Assembly: GCA_910587765.1 (NCBI GenBank)
Contig: CAJUNR010000025.1
Location: forward strand, 10,583 to 74,582
Source of the DNA: an uncultured Lachnospiraceae bacterium
GTDB taxonomy: Bacteria > Bacillota > Clostridia > Lachnospirales > Lachnospiraceae
Direction: 5' to 3'
DNA: 64,000 bases
The notes beneath the pieces are model-generated. The model saw only the letters and a program-made list of their open reading frames with translations, did no database searches and was not told where the DNA came from. The translations under genes were made by a program, and so were the position numbers. This document shows, piece after piece, positions 45,751 to 53,998 of the stretch; position 1 is the stretch's first letter; the number at the start of each line of letters is the position of its first letter.

Positions 45751-46656
45751 TCAGTTGCTGATTGATGCCCCTGCGAGGCGGCTCATCCAATAACGCAGCT
45801 GTTCAAGGCCTTTGGGGGAGAGACGGATTTGCTTGTTTTTACGCAGGTCATCCAGAATACCTTCAAATTTTTGCCGTTCCCCCGTCCGATAGAACATCTT
45901 CAGCATATCCTGATAGACGGCCTCACTCCGCATCCGATCCGCATATCTCTGCCAGAGAAGCTCCGCATCCGCATACTGACCAAGCTCCACCAGGGAGCCT
46001 AAGTATTCCTCGTATTCTTTCTGGGAAACTTCGATTTCCCCGGTATCAATCTGTTCCTGAACCATGCTGCACAGGCGTTTCCGGTAGGCGCTTTGCTCTT
46101 TGGAAGAAAGGACGCCGCTGGACAGCATCTCCATCAGGGCCTCGCAGGCCGCATGGTATTTCTCCGGGTCGCCGGGTTCCTGTTCATAATCTCTGCGGCA
46201 CTCCAGCCACCGCGTCTGTCCCAGACGGTATATCTCCATCTTTGCGGCCGCCACATAATGGGCCGACTCCGAGTCCTCGTCCTGCTCAGCCGCCAGAAGT
46301 ATCCTGTAATTTTCTTTCAGATTCTTCTTCAGTTGCCCCAGCAGAAGAGCCCTTTTTTCCGTGTTCCCGCTGACGGCCATGGCATCCTCCACGGGCACCA
46401 CGTTCAGCGCCTCGCGCACATCGGGATGTTCCGGCTGCCGGTCAATCTTGAAAGCATGTGTCAGGACGGCTTCCCGGTCAACTCCTGCTTTTTCCAAAAA
46501 CGCCCGGAGCAGTCCCGGGAGAAAATAGATGATAAATCCAAGCCCCGGCAGAAAGATGAAGAAGGACGCCATTCCCATATCTTCACGATGGATTCCCCTT
46601 ATGACAGCGTACAGCACTGCGAAAATAAAATTCACAGCTAAAAACCAAATCAACAT
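45751..46656 (-). CDS. pelE: PelE-like membrane/TPR protein
   Basis: A 301-residue protein with two N-terminal transmembrane helices (LIWFLAVNFIFAVLYAVI and ASFFIFLPGLGFIIYFLPGLL) and a soluble all-helical C-terminal region with TPR-like repeats (EYLGSLVELGQYADAELLWQRYADRM). This is the architecture of PelE, the scaffold of the inner-membrane Pel complex. Symbol rests on architecture and operon place. It starts behind GAGGGAACG and lies 30 bp after pelD. Confidence 0.75.
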   Translation of the reverse strand: MLIWFLAVNFIFAVLYAVIRGIHREDMGMASFFIFLPGLGFIIYFLPGLLRAFLEKAGVDREAVLTHAFKIDRQPEHPDVREALNVVPVEDAMAVSGNTEKRALLLGQLKKNLKENYRILLAAEQDEDSESAHYVAAAKMEIYRLGQTRWLECRRDYEQEPGDPEKYHAACEALMEMLSSGVLSSKEQSAYRKRLCSMVQEQIDTGEIEVSQKEYEEYLGSLVELGQYADAELLWQRYADRMRSEAVYQDMLKMFYRTGERQKFEGILDDLRKNKQIRLSPKGLEQLRYWMSRLAGASISN

Positions 46657-46686
46657 AATCGTTCCCTCGCTTTCCGCTCGTGGGAT

Positions 46687-48828
46687 TCAGACCGTTACCA
46701 GTACGCCTGATACCGCCGCCGGTTCGTCCAGAATCAAACGGGCCTCCAGGCCACAGGTCAAGAGTCGTTTCTGTAAATGCTCCAGGTTTTCAGAACCGGT
46801 ATTGTTCAGCAGAGCATAGAGTTTCCCATTCTCATCGGTTCCCAGACAATCCGTCACGCGGAGTGTCTGGCCGGCCGCTTCAGCGGCCTTTGCTATTGAG
46901 CCGGAATATACAAGTTCCGCCACGCAGTATTTTGCAATACACTTTTCCGCTTTCTCCCTTGCTAAAAGGACCCGTTTGCGGAATGCTTCCGGCTTCAGAA
47001 TGTCTGTGCCTTTTATATACCGTTCCTCCCTGGACAGCTCCTCATATTGCAGAGCCTTCTCCATGGCATCCCGCAACAACAGGGACATGGTTTTCAGCAG
47101 GTTGATATGGTACAGTGTTTCGCACTCGTAAGGCAGCGTTTTAATGAGAAGCACCGCCTGGGGAACATCATGGCAGATAATGGGCAGAACGACCGCAGGT
47201 TCCCCGCTTCCAAATTCTCCCTGATAAAGCTCCCCCTTTATTACTGCATCATAAATCCGGGGAGAGCCGGAGAGATTCCATGTCTTTCCGTCCATTGCGG
47301 AATTGTCTGAAAGCGCACCCACCAGCCGGAGCCAGGGGCTTCCCGCCTGTCCCTGGTAGACGGCCACCGTATCTGTTCGGATCAGTTCGGAGATAACCTC
47401 CATGGTCTCCATGAGGATGCGGTCCGGCTCCTGGACCATCAGGCGGCTGACCAGACTGTACAGCTTTGGAAAGCCGGATTTGGATGTTAACAGGCGTTCC
47501 TCGTACTCATTTTTGATGAGTACATTTTCCTCGTTGACAGCCTTTAAATCCTCATACTCCTCCTTTAACATTTCCAAATCCATGCGGACGCTGCGGTTTT
47601 CCTCCCTGAGCATATTGGCGGTGTAGCTGACCACGAGACCCAGAAGAACAAATTCCATGACCGACAGCACACTGTCCGCATAGGAATAGAATGTGTTCAG
47701 CTCCAGAACACTCAGGTTCTGTCCATACAGATACGCGGCGCTGGCAAGAATCGCCGCCATAGCGCTTTGATAAATATTATACGATACAGAGACCAGGATG
47801 ACATAGATCATCAGCCAGTCAATCTGCGAAAAAAGGCTGTGGGAACTGCAAAGATGACTCAATGCAAAAAACACCGCAAAAAGCAAAAGGTTCTCTACCA
47901 ACTGACGAATTACCGTTGGAATGATCCTCTTTTTCTTATCCCTGCCCTCTGCCGGAGTCCGTTCATAGGTAATCTCGCCTCCCAGCATCTGTTCTTCCAG
48001 GTTTCGGAAATCGCTCCATCCCAGTTCCTGCCTGATCCGGCTGCTGTCCGCTATGGTAACGCAGCCGGGATCTTCCCACCGGACATCCTGCTCCTGAATC
48101 TTCTCCTGTTGGCAGGTCAGCTGGTACAGGCGTTTCGCGGAAATCTGGCGGCTGCCGCAGACATTATAAATGTGGTGCGTCCCCGCATCCATCACCCGCT
48201 TAATGGCGTCCACAAAGTCAGAAACATGGAGCGGCTGGAACTCATCGGCCGGCATACAGCACTTCGCTTGTACTGCGGCAGAAAAACTCCGGCTCAGAAA
48301 ATCGCCTTCGCCCTCTTTGGGCCGGTTTGTATAAAGCTGCGACGCCCGAAGGATTACTGCGTTTATACCACGTTGTTTCCGGTAAATATCCAGAAGTCCC
48401 TCCTCCCGGATAAACCGGATTCCCCGTTCGCCAATGGCAGCAGGCTCTGTGGATTCATTGGCCTTTTCCCCGGTATCCCCATACACTTCTGTGGATGAGA
48501 GCAGGATAAACTTTGCCTGCGGGAATGCGGCGGCTGTCCGCAGCGACCGGGCCAGCAGGGTCACATCTTCATCCGCTTCCTCCGCATATGCGCTGCTTAT
48601 GTAATGGTTTCCGGCAAATATCACGAGGTCCGGCGAGATGGAGTGCAGGAGTTTCCCGAAACTTTCGTCCTTACGGGGAATGCGGTAAAAGCGGTGCAGG
48701 GAGATACCCTTCGGCTTTTGCAAAAACGCCTTGTCTGACAGGATATAAACATCATTCCCTTCCTGCACCATCCGTTCGGCCAGTTTTTCGGCCAGTCCAT
48801 CGCTCCTTCCAATGTAAACAACTTTCAT
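46687..48828 (-). CDS. pelD: NAD-dependent epimerase fused to PelD-like c-di-GMP receptor
   Basis: A 713-residue fusion. Residues 1-300 are an extended SDR/nucleotide-sugar epimerase-like domain (VVYIGRSDGLAEKLAERM, LLSSTEVYGD, FQPLHVSDFVDAI). Then four transmembrane helices (about 310-420), a coiled coil, a GAF domain (about 470-590) and a degenerate GGDEF domain at the end. An RVTD sequence at about 657-660, just before the degenerate GGDEF position (TDENG), fits the RxxD inhibitory site that binds c-di-GMP in PelD. The epimerase part could supply GalNAc-type precursor. Start 48828 is behind AGGAGAGAATCTTT; the frame extends 17 codons further. Confidence 0.82.
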   Translation of the reverse strand: MKVVYIGRSDGLAEKLAERMVQEGNDVYILSDKAFLQKPKGISLHRFYRIPRKDESFGKLLHSISPDLVIFAGNHYISSAYAEEADEDVTLLARSLRTAAAFPQAKFILLSSTEVYGDTGEKANESTEPAAIGERGIRFIREEGLLDIYRKQRGINAVILRASQLYTNRPKEGEGDFLSRSFSAAVQAKCCMPADEFQPLHVSDFVDAIKRVMDAGTHHIYNVCGSRQISAKRLYQLTCQQEKIQEQDVRWEDPGCVTIADSSRIRQELGWSDFRNLEEQMLGGEITYERTPAEGRDKKKRIIPTVIRQLVENLLLFAVFFALSHLCSSHSLFSQIDWLMIYVILVSVSYNIYQSAMAAILASAAYLYGQNLSVLELNTFYSYADSVLSVMEFVLLGLVVSYTANMLREENRSVRMDLEMLKEEYEDLKAVNEENVLIKNEYEERLLTSKSGFPKLYSLVSRLMVQEPDRILMETMEVISELIRTDTVAVYQGQAGSPWLRLVGALSDNSAMDGKTWNLSGSPRIYDAVIKGELYQGEFGSGEPAVVLPIICHDVPQAVLLIKTLPYECETLYHINLLKTMSLLLRDAMEKALQYEELSREERYIKGTDILKPEAFRKRVLLAREKAEKCIAKYCVAELVYSGSIAKAAEAAGQTLRVTDCLGTDENGKLYALLNNTGSENLEHLQKRLLTCGLEARLILDEPAAVSGVLVTV

Positions 48829-48854
48829 AAAGATTCTCTCCTCTTGATTACCTG

Positions 48855-48881
48855 GTGGCCGCTGAAAGAACTCGGCCACCG
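48855..48881. promoter_or_regulatory. Hairpin in the pel leader
   Basis: GGTGGCCG / CGGCCACC form an 8-bp stem 27 bp upstream of the pelD start. On the + strand it is followed by GTTTTTAC and looks like a terminator, but no + strand gene ends here; on the minus strand it lies in the pelD leader and may affect translation or transcription. Confidence 0.4.
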
Positions 48882-48991
48882 TTTTTACTGTTGATCCTTT
48901 GTGTATGGTTTGTTCAGACTGAAGCTAACTGCAAGAGTGCTTTCTTAAAACAAACAAGGATTACTTCAGGTAGTGTTCTCTTGCTTGCCGT

Positions 48992-49918
48992 TTACTGCTC
49001 TTTCAGTTTTGTGTTTCCGTTCTTTGAATGGTTTGCGTAATACCATTCAAGAAATTCATCATGCAACTCCTCGCCACGCTTGCGGGCAAGAATTGCGTCT
49101 TTTTTGTCTGCATAGGAACCCAGATAGTATGTCTTTCCCTTAAAAGTAATCTGTGCGACCCACTTGCCGTTCCTTCGGTTCAGGTAAACGCCAGTATGTC
49201 CACTGGTGTTACTGGCAATCAATCGGTTTTTCGTCCTTTTTAAAATAGTCACCGATGTTCCGTCAATCAGTTTTAAATTTTCCCGATAGATTTCCGACTG
49301 GAGACAGCCACAGCTCTTGGTCTTTTCAGATTGAAGCAATGTCTGTCCCACAATAGTCTCATTTCCACAATCGCATACACATTTCCAGCGGTGCATCCCA
49401 TCTCGTTTCCCCGCATATGATGTCACGGTCAAGCGTCCAAAGCGTTTTCCGATGTAGTTCTTCCTTTCGGGATGGCTGAGACAACCACAGCTTTTCCGGT
49501 ATCCAGCAGTCAGTTGATGGAGCGGGGTATGAACTTTGCCGCCGCAATCACAACGACACAGCCAGACCGCACTGCCCCGTATGACTTGACCATCCGGTTC
49601 TATGGCAGTCAGTTTGCCAAAACGCATACCGGTAATATCCCGTTGCCCTGGTTTGACCCTGGATACACAGCCGCAGTCTGTTACGGTCTGCCTTTGCAGA
49701 CAGCGGGTGTCCAACGTGATTTCGCTACCGCAGTCACACCGGCACAGCCAAACAGTGTAGCCGCCTTTTCGTTTTTTCGTAGGGGCAACTATGGTCAGCC
49801 TGCCAATGCGGCAGTCCACACCTATCGGTAATAGAAAATCTTTTGGTTGTCGTGATGAATTTTTTCCTGTCAATCTGATAAGCACTCCTCGGTATTGAAA
49901 ATGAAAGCAGCCGCACAT
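48992..49918 (-). CDS. AP2-domain DNA-binding protein with three CDCG zinc modules
   Basis: A 308-residue protein. Three copies of a module of about 55 residues with W-x-C-x-CDCG then (S/D)CGC are seen (WLCRCDCGSEI, WLCRCDCGGKV, WKCVCDCGNET), likely zinc-binding. The C-terminus is an AP2 DNA-binding domain (SGHTGVYLNRRNGKWVAQITFKGKTYYLGSYADKKDA, about 237-275). Such proteins occur in phages and integrative elements of Firmicutes. The first ATG has no ribosome site; a TTG at 49873 behind CGAGGAG may be the start. It lies between the recombinase and pelD on the same strand, so it could regulate either. Confidence 0.75.
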   Translation of the reverse strand: MCGCFHFQYRGVLIRLTGKNSSRQPKDFLLPIGVDCRIGRLTIVAPTKKRKGGYTVWLCRCDCGSEITLDTRCLQRQTVTDCGCVSRVKPGQRDITGMRFGKLTAIEPDGQVIRGSAVWLCRCDCGGKVHTPLHQLTAGYRKSCGCLSHPERKNYIGKRFGRLTVTSYAGKRDGMHRWKCVCDCGNETIVGQTLLQSEKTKSCGCLQSEIYRENLKLIDGTSVTILKRTKNRLIASNTSGHTGVYLNRRNGKWVAQITFKGKTYYLGSYADKKDAILARKRGEELHDEFLEWYYANHSKNGNTKLKEQ

Positions 49919-49948
49919 ATAGTTTAAGTTGTTATGGTTTTCGGCATC

Positions 49949-49974
49949 TTCGCAGAATAGCCAAATCTGCGAAA
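49949..49974. repeat. Inverted repeat flanking the recombinase, left site
   Basis: TTCGCAG-N11-CTGCGAA dyad. Positions 49953-49974 are a perfect 22-bp inverted match to 51422-51443 on the other side of the recombinase gene. Confidence 0.75.
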
Positions 49975-50007
49975 ATCTTTCGTTTTCTTTGCAATACTGT
50001 CATTTTC

Positions 50008-51174
50008 TCAGGCTGCCCGACCACAAATCTGACCATAAAAATCTGAAAGCGTCCCAATCTGTTTTCTTTTGGAATCCATAGTCGGATGGACATAGAGGTT
50101 CAAGGTTATCCTCACATCGGAATGGCCCAGAAGCTCGCTCAATGCTTTCACATCCATGTTATTTTCCATGCAGTTTGTAGCAAATGTATGGCGAAGGGTA
50201 TGAAAAGATCTGCCCTTGATCCCGGCCTCCTTTAATATCTTTTTAAAATGGTATTGCATGGTCCTGGGCTCCAGCGGCTTCTTCCCGCCGAACACATACG
50301 GCTGCTTTCCTTTCAGTTCGGAAAGAATCTCCAAAAGCTCCGATGTCAGAGGGATTGTCCTATGAGAGCTTTCGCTTTTGGGAGTGGTTTCCAACAGTAT
50401 GGTTTTCGTCAGACGGCCCGGAGCGGCAATGCGTTGTACTGTCCGGTTTACCGTCAGGGTCTTGCCCTCAAAGTCGATGTCCGTCCACTGGAGCGCGCAC
50501 AGTTCCCCAAGCCGTAGCCCGGTGTAAAGGCATAACAGCACCGCAGCTTTGAATTTATCCATCTGTCTATAGATGCAGTCAAGGAGCAAGGCCTGCTCTG
50601 CCCTGGAAAATGTCACTGCAGATTTCTTCGCTTTGGCAGCCGGACGCTCCAGCAGTTGGATTCCGGCCTGATAATGCCGGTTTGCGAAGGTAAGAATTTG
50701 GTTGGCAACGCAGATGACGCTTTTTTGTAAACTTTCCGACAGTCCCGCCCTGGATAAGTGGTCAAAAATCTTTTCCTGCAATTCTTGGGTTACGCCAGAG
50801 GAAAGCCGGTACAGGCCAATGACATCGGCAAGATGCGTCCTATAAATGGCGTCGTATTTTATGTAGGTAGAGTATTTCCGCCTACGGTTAACCTCTAAGA
50901 GCCATTCGCCGCCAACTTGTGAGAACAGGACCTTGTCGCCATTTCCGTCTGTGCTTTTCTCGCTGCCGCTTTCGGCTTCCATCGCTGTTTTTTTCTCCAT
51001 ACCCTGGCAGGCAAGGCTGAATCTTGCATTGGAAAGTTTTTCTTTTGCTTCCTCATAATTTCTGCCATACACAGAACGGTATATGTATTCCCCTCTGTTC
51101 TCATCAAATACCTTGTAACGTCCTTCCCATCTGCCGTCTATCCTCTTCCTGATGTTTTCTCCATGCCTTGCCAT
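50008..51174 (-). CDS. Tyrosine site-specific recombinase
   Basis: A 388-residue integrase of the Tn916/phage-like type. The N-terminal arm-binding region (GENIRKRIDGRWEGRYKV) is followed by a SAM-like core-binding domain and the catalytic domain: Arg in TGLRLGELCALQW, HTLRHTFAT (H-x-x-R) and the nucleophile Tyr in LGHSDVRITLNLYVH. All are intact, so it should be active. Start follows AAAGGAGGAG. Perfect inverted 22-bp sites flank the gene (49953-49974 and 51422-51443), which suggests inversion of its own segment, or that the sites are its binding sites in an integrated island. Confidence 0.92.
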   Translation of the reverse strand: MARHGENIRKRIDGRWEGRYKVFDENRGEYIYRSVYGRNYEEAKEKLSNARFSLACQGMEKKTAMEAESGSEKSTDGNGDKVLFSQVGGEWLLEVNRRRKYSTYIKYDAIYRTHLADVIGLYRLSSGVTQELQEKIFDHLSRAGLSESLQKSVICVANQILTFANRHYQAGIQLLERPAAKAKKSAVTFSRAEQALLLDCIYRQMDKFKAAVLLCLYTGLRLGELCALQWTDIDFEGKTLTVNRTVQRIAAPGRLTKTILLETTPKSESSHRTIPLTSELLEILSELKGKQPYVFGGKKPLEPRTMQYHFKKILKEAGIKGRSFHTLRHTFATNCMENNMDVKALSELLGHSDVRITLNLYVHPTMDSKRKQIGTLSDFYGQICGRAA

Positions 51175-51421
51175 CTTTTTCTCCTCCTTTTTTGTGTCTG
51201 TATTTTGTCGAGATTTTTACCATGAATCTGACCACAAAACTGATCGTTACCCATTCGCATTTACGCCTAAAACCACCAGAGACATCATAGTTATCCGAAG
51301 TGAGTGGGCAAAAGCAACCAGATTTCACAAGAATTTCACGGCAGGGTATTGCAATTTCCCTTCAAACTGAATACAATATAAGAAATAATGTGCGAAGAGC
51401 GGTTTTCGGCTATCGTGTGGA

Positions 51422-51447
51422 TTTCGCAGATTTGGCTATTCTGTAAA
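51422..51447. repeat. Inverted repeat flanking the recombinase, right site
   Basis: Positions 51422-51443 match the left site in inverted orientation without mismatch. The outer arm of the dyad is degenerate here (TTACAG instead of TCGCAG). The rest of the gene-free stretch 51175-51786 holds two hairpins, listed separately, and no gene. Confidence 0.75.
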
Positions 51448-51532
51448 AAATATCAGTTGTTTTCATCTCGAGACTTTTCTGTGATTTTTGCGAAATTACC
51501 TGATTTAAAAAGAAGGGAATTGTTTTTCAAAA

Positions 51533-51552
51533 GCCTGTCGGCAGGCCGTTTT
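51533..51552 (+). terminator. Terminator-like hairpin
   Basis: GCCTG-TCGG-CAGGC followed by CGTTTTTGC, not close to any + strand gene end. A second hairpin, TCACCGCTC/GAGCGGTGA, lies at 51695-51723 before the transposase remnant. Confidence 0.45.
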
Positions 51553-51786
51553 TGCGGCTTGTCTTTTTGTGCTCCCGGCATTTTGATTGCGCCCGATGCT
51601 TTTTCGTAAAACAAAAAGCCAGGCTATCAACCTTGATGATGTCTGACTTTCATATTGATTATCTTATGGCGTCATTTTTCACATGGCAAGGATGTCACCG
51701 CTCGCAAGTCTGAAGAGCGGTGATGTAACGAGAGAAGATATTACGGTGGTACAATGTATATATCAACTGATGGAGGCATTGTACTT

Positions 51787-52873
51787 ATGGGAAGAAAACC
51801 ATGTATTATCAACCTTACCGCAGAAGACCGCGAATACCTCGAAACCCAAACTCGTGCCCGTACTATTCAGGCTCAAACTGTGAACCGTTCCCGCATCCTG
51901 CTTTTGAAAGCAGATGGCTGCCCTATTGACGACATTGCCGATAAAGTCGGAGTCAACCGCAAGAGCGTCATGCTCTGCTTGAAAAAATATGAAGAAGGCG
52001 GTTTGGAAAACGCTTTGTTTGATGCTCCGGGCCGTGGGCGCAATGCCGAAATCACGGATGATGAAAAAGCATGGATCATCAATATTGCCTGTCAGAAACC
52101 AATTGATTTTGGTTATGCAGCAGAGACCTGGACCTATGCCAGGCTGACCTCTCATATCAATAGAAATGCTGAAGCAGCCGGTTATATAAGGCTTTCAACC
52201 ATCCACAAAAGCACGGTTCACAGCATTTTAGACGAAGCCGAAATAAAGCCTTTTCGGATCAGGTATTACTGTGAGAACCGGGATCCGGATTTTGACAGTA
52301 AGATGCATAATGTTTTGTTAGTGTACAAGCAACTTTCAATGCAGTTCGATGAAGATGGCCATTTCCTTCCATGGGAGGAAGACAAAGAAGTAGTCCATGT
52401 GCTTTCCTATGATGAAAAACCGGGCATACAGGTTATTGCAACAACGTCGGAAGACCTCCTTGCTGATGAACACCATGGCACAATAAACAGGGACTATGGG
52501 TATAAGCGTCCTGGGACACTGTCATTGCTGGCAGGAATTGACTTGCAGACTGGTGAAGCCATCCCATTGGTTAGCGAAACCCATAACAGCAAGGATTATA
52601 CCGAATTTCTAAAGATACTTGACAACAAGTATCCAAAGGGCGGGAAAATCCGTATCGTACTTGACAATCTCAAAGTCCACACTTCCGAAGAAACGAGGAA
52701 GTATCTTGCCACAGCGCTGGGGAATACGTGTCAAATCCAAAGCAGAGTTGGCGGATCGCATCTATCAGTATTTTAATGAGATCAACGCAGAGCCAGTGGT
52801 ATTCCACTGGAAATATAACCTCGATGATATCAATGTATCAGAGGAAGTTAATTGTAGATACACTACAAAGTAA
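51787..52873 (+). pseudogene. IS630-family transposase with internal deletion
   Basis: The N-terminal helix-turn-helix region (QTVNRSRILLLKADGCPIDDIADKVGVNRKSVMLC) and two catalytic aspartates (VLSYDEKPG and RIVLDNLKVH) are present. After RKYLATALGN the frame shifts; the C-terminal end (GIRVKSKAELADRIYQYFNEIN) continues in another frame from about 52730. The segment normally between, including the W-L-N-x-x-E with the third catalytic residue, is missing. The enzyme should be dead. Terminal inverted repeats could not be identified with confidence. Confidence 0.82.
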
Positions 52874-53170
52874 AAAGTCCAGTTAATTGGCGAACGTTAT
52901 ACTAGTCGGGAAAGCGTATATGAAAGAAGTATTACCAAACCCGGAAGAGACAGAAATCTTTAAAAAGGAATTGTTGGAGATTGTAATAGACGTAACCGAA
53001 TTTCTTCCGGATGCAGTGTGATTGAAAAGACAAAAAGAACAAAAGTTCGATTTTGCATCTATAAAAATCTAACGATTTGTGGTAAGATAAAAAAGCTTTT
53101 TAGTGCTGTCCCGTCCGTATGGAATTACGGAGGTGTGCTGAGTTGCAAAAACAGCAAATTGTGAACGGAA

Positions 53171-53239
53171 TTCGTCGTGGGCCTGTTTTTCCAAAATTTG
53201 AGCAAAGGCCACGACGAAAATAAAATGTTCCACGACGAA
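53171..53239. promoter_or_regulatory. Three copies of CCACGACGAA upstream of uvrB
   Basis: One inverted copy (53171-53180) and two direct copies (53209-53218 and 53230-53239) within 70 bp. The first two form a long imperfect hairpin. They end about 50 bp before the uvrB start, in the gene-free stretch 52874-53290. They may be operators or recombinase arm sites; no known SOS box was seen. Confidence 0.5.
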
Positions 53240-53290
53240 TTTTTGTCCGATACGCGTCTTTTTTTACTATGAATTTTGGAGGTGGTATTT

Positions 53291-53575
53291 GTGCAAACTG
53301 CACAAAAAATGTTCGAACTTCACAGCGAATACAAGCCCACCGGCGACCAGCCCCAGGCCATAGAAGCCCTGGTCAAAGGGTTTAAAGAAGGCAACCAATT
53401 CCAGACTTTACTGGGGGTTACGGGTTCCGGGAAGACTTTTACCATGGCCAATGTGATTGCACAGCTTAACAAGCCGACTTTGGTAATAGCGCACAATAAG
53501 ACATTAGCGGCCCAGCTCTATGGTGAGTTCAAAGAGTATTTTCCGAGTAACGCGGTAGAATACTTTGTCTCCTAA
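53291..53575 (+). pseudogene. uvrB: uvrB, cut after 95 codons
   Basis: The frame encodes the true N-terminus of the excinuclease ABC helicase subunit: FELHSEYKPTGDQPQAIEALVKGF, then the Walker A LLGVTGSGKTFTMANVI and IAHNKTLAAQLYGEFKEYFP, NAVEYFVS. A stop follows exactly where the conserved YYDYYQPEAY should continue, and the rest (about 560 residues) is nowhere in the window. The GTG at 53291 follows GGAGGTGG. An element seems to have joined here at about 53574; the remaining part may lie beyond the right edge or be lost. The fragment cannot be functional in excision repair. Confidence 0.88.
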
Positions 53576-53604
53576 TTTGGGGACAGGGTGAAAACCGCAT
53601 TATT

Positions 53605-53728
53605 TAGTGTTATTTGGTGCTGATTGTACCGTATTTTGTGGACAAGATGGGGGATTATGGACGAAATAACACTAGGCGGACGGGGGGAGTTTGTGACCTG
53701 GATTCGTGTAAAGGATTAGATAACACTA
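53605..53728. repeat. Short inverted motif AAATAACACTA near the uvrB junction
   Basis: TAGTGTTATTT at 53605-53615 is inverted relative to AAATAACACTA at 53664-53674, and ATAACACTA recurs at 53720-53728. These lie just inside the element joined to uvrB, in an otherwise gene-free stretch (53576-53998), and could be recombination or regulatory sites. Confidence 0.4.
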
Positions 53729-53998
53729 TAAAAATGGATTGTGAAATGGCTACAAATGAATTATAATGGAATAGTAAGCAAAATCGCAAAGATGTCAAGG
53801 AGCTTTGTGTCATAGAGTCCAAAGAATGATAGCTGGCATTGCTTGAAACAAAAAAGCATTTTAAATGATAGGATAGACAGATGAATCAAAAATTTTTCGA
53901 GAAGCTTTCAGACTGAAAAACATAAGGTTTGTCAGGAAATCATTATAAACATGTTATTCTTAGACGAGATAACAAATGATGAGTATGCAGGAGATGCC

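Noticed and set aside
48829..48991. c-di-GMP riboswitch in the pel leader
   Set aside because: Neither class of c-di-GMP aptamer core was recognised; only a simple hairpin is visible.
52920..53021. A 33-codon frame (MKEVLPNPEETEIFKKEL) after the transposase remnant
   Set aside because: No ribosome site, no similarity I can name, and it lies in decayed DNA; probably chance or a relic.
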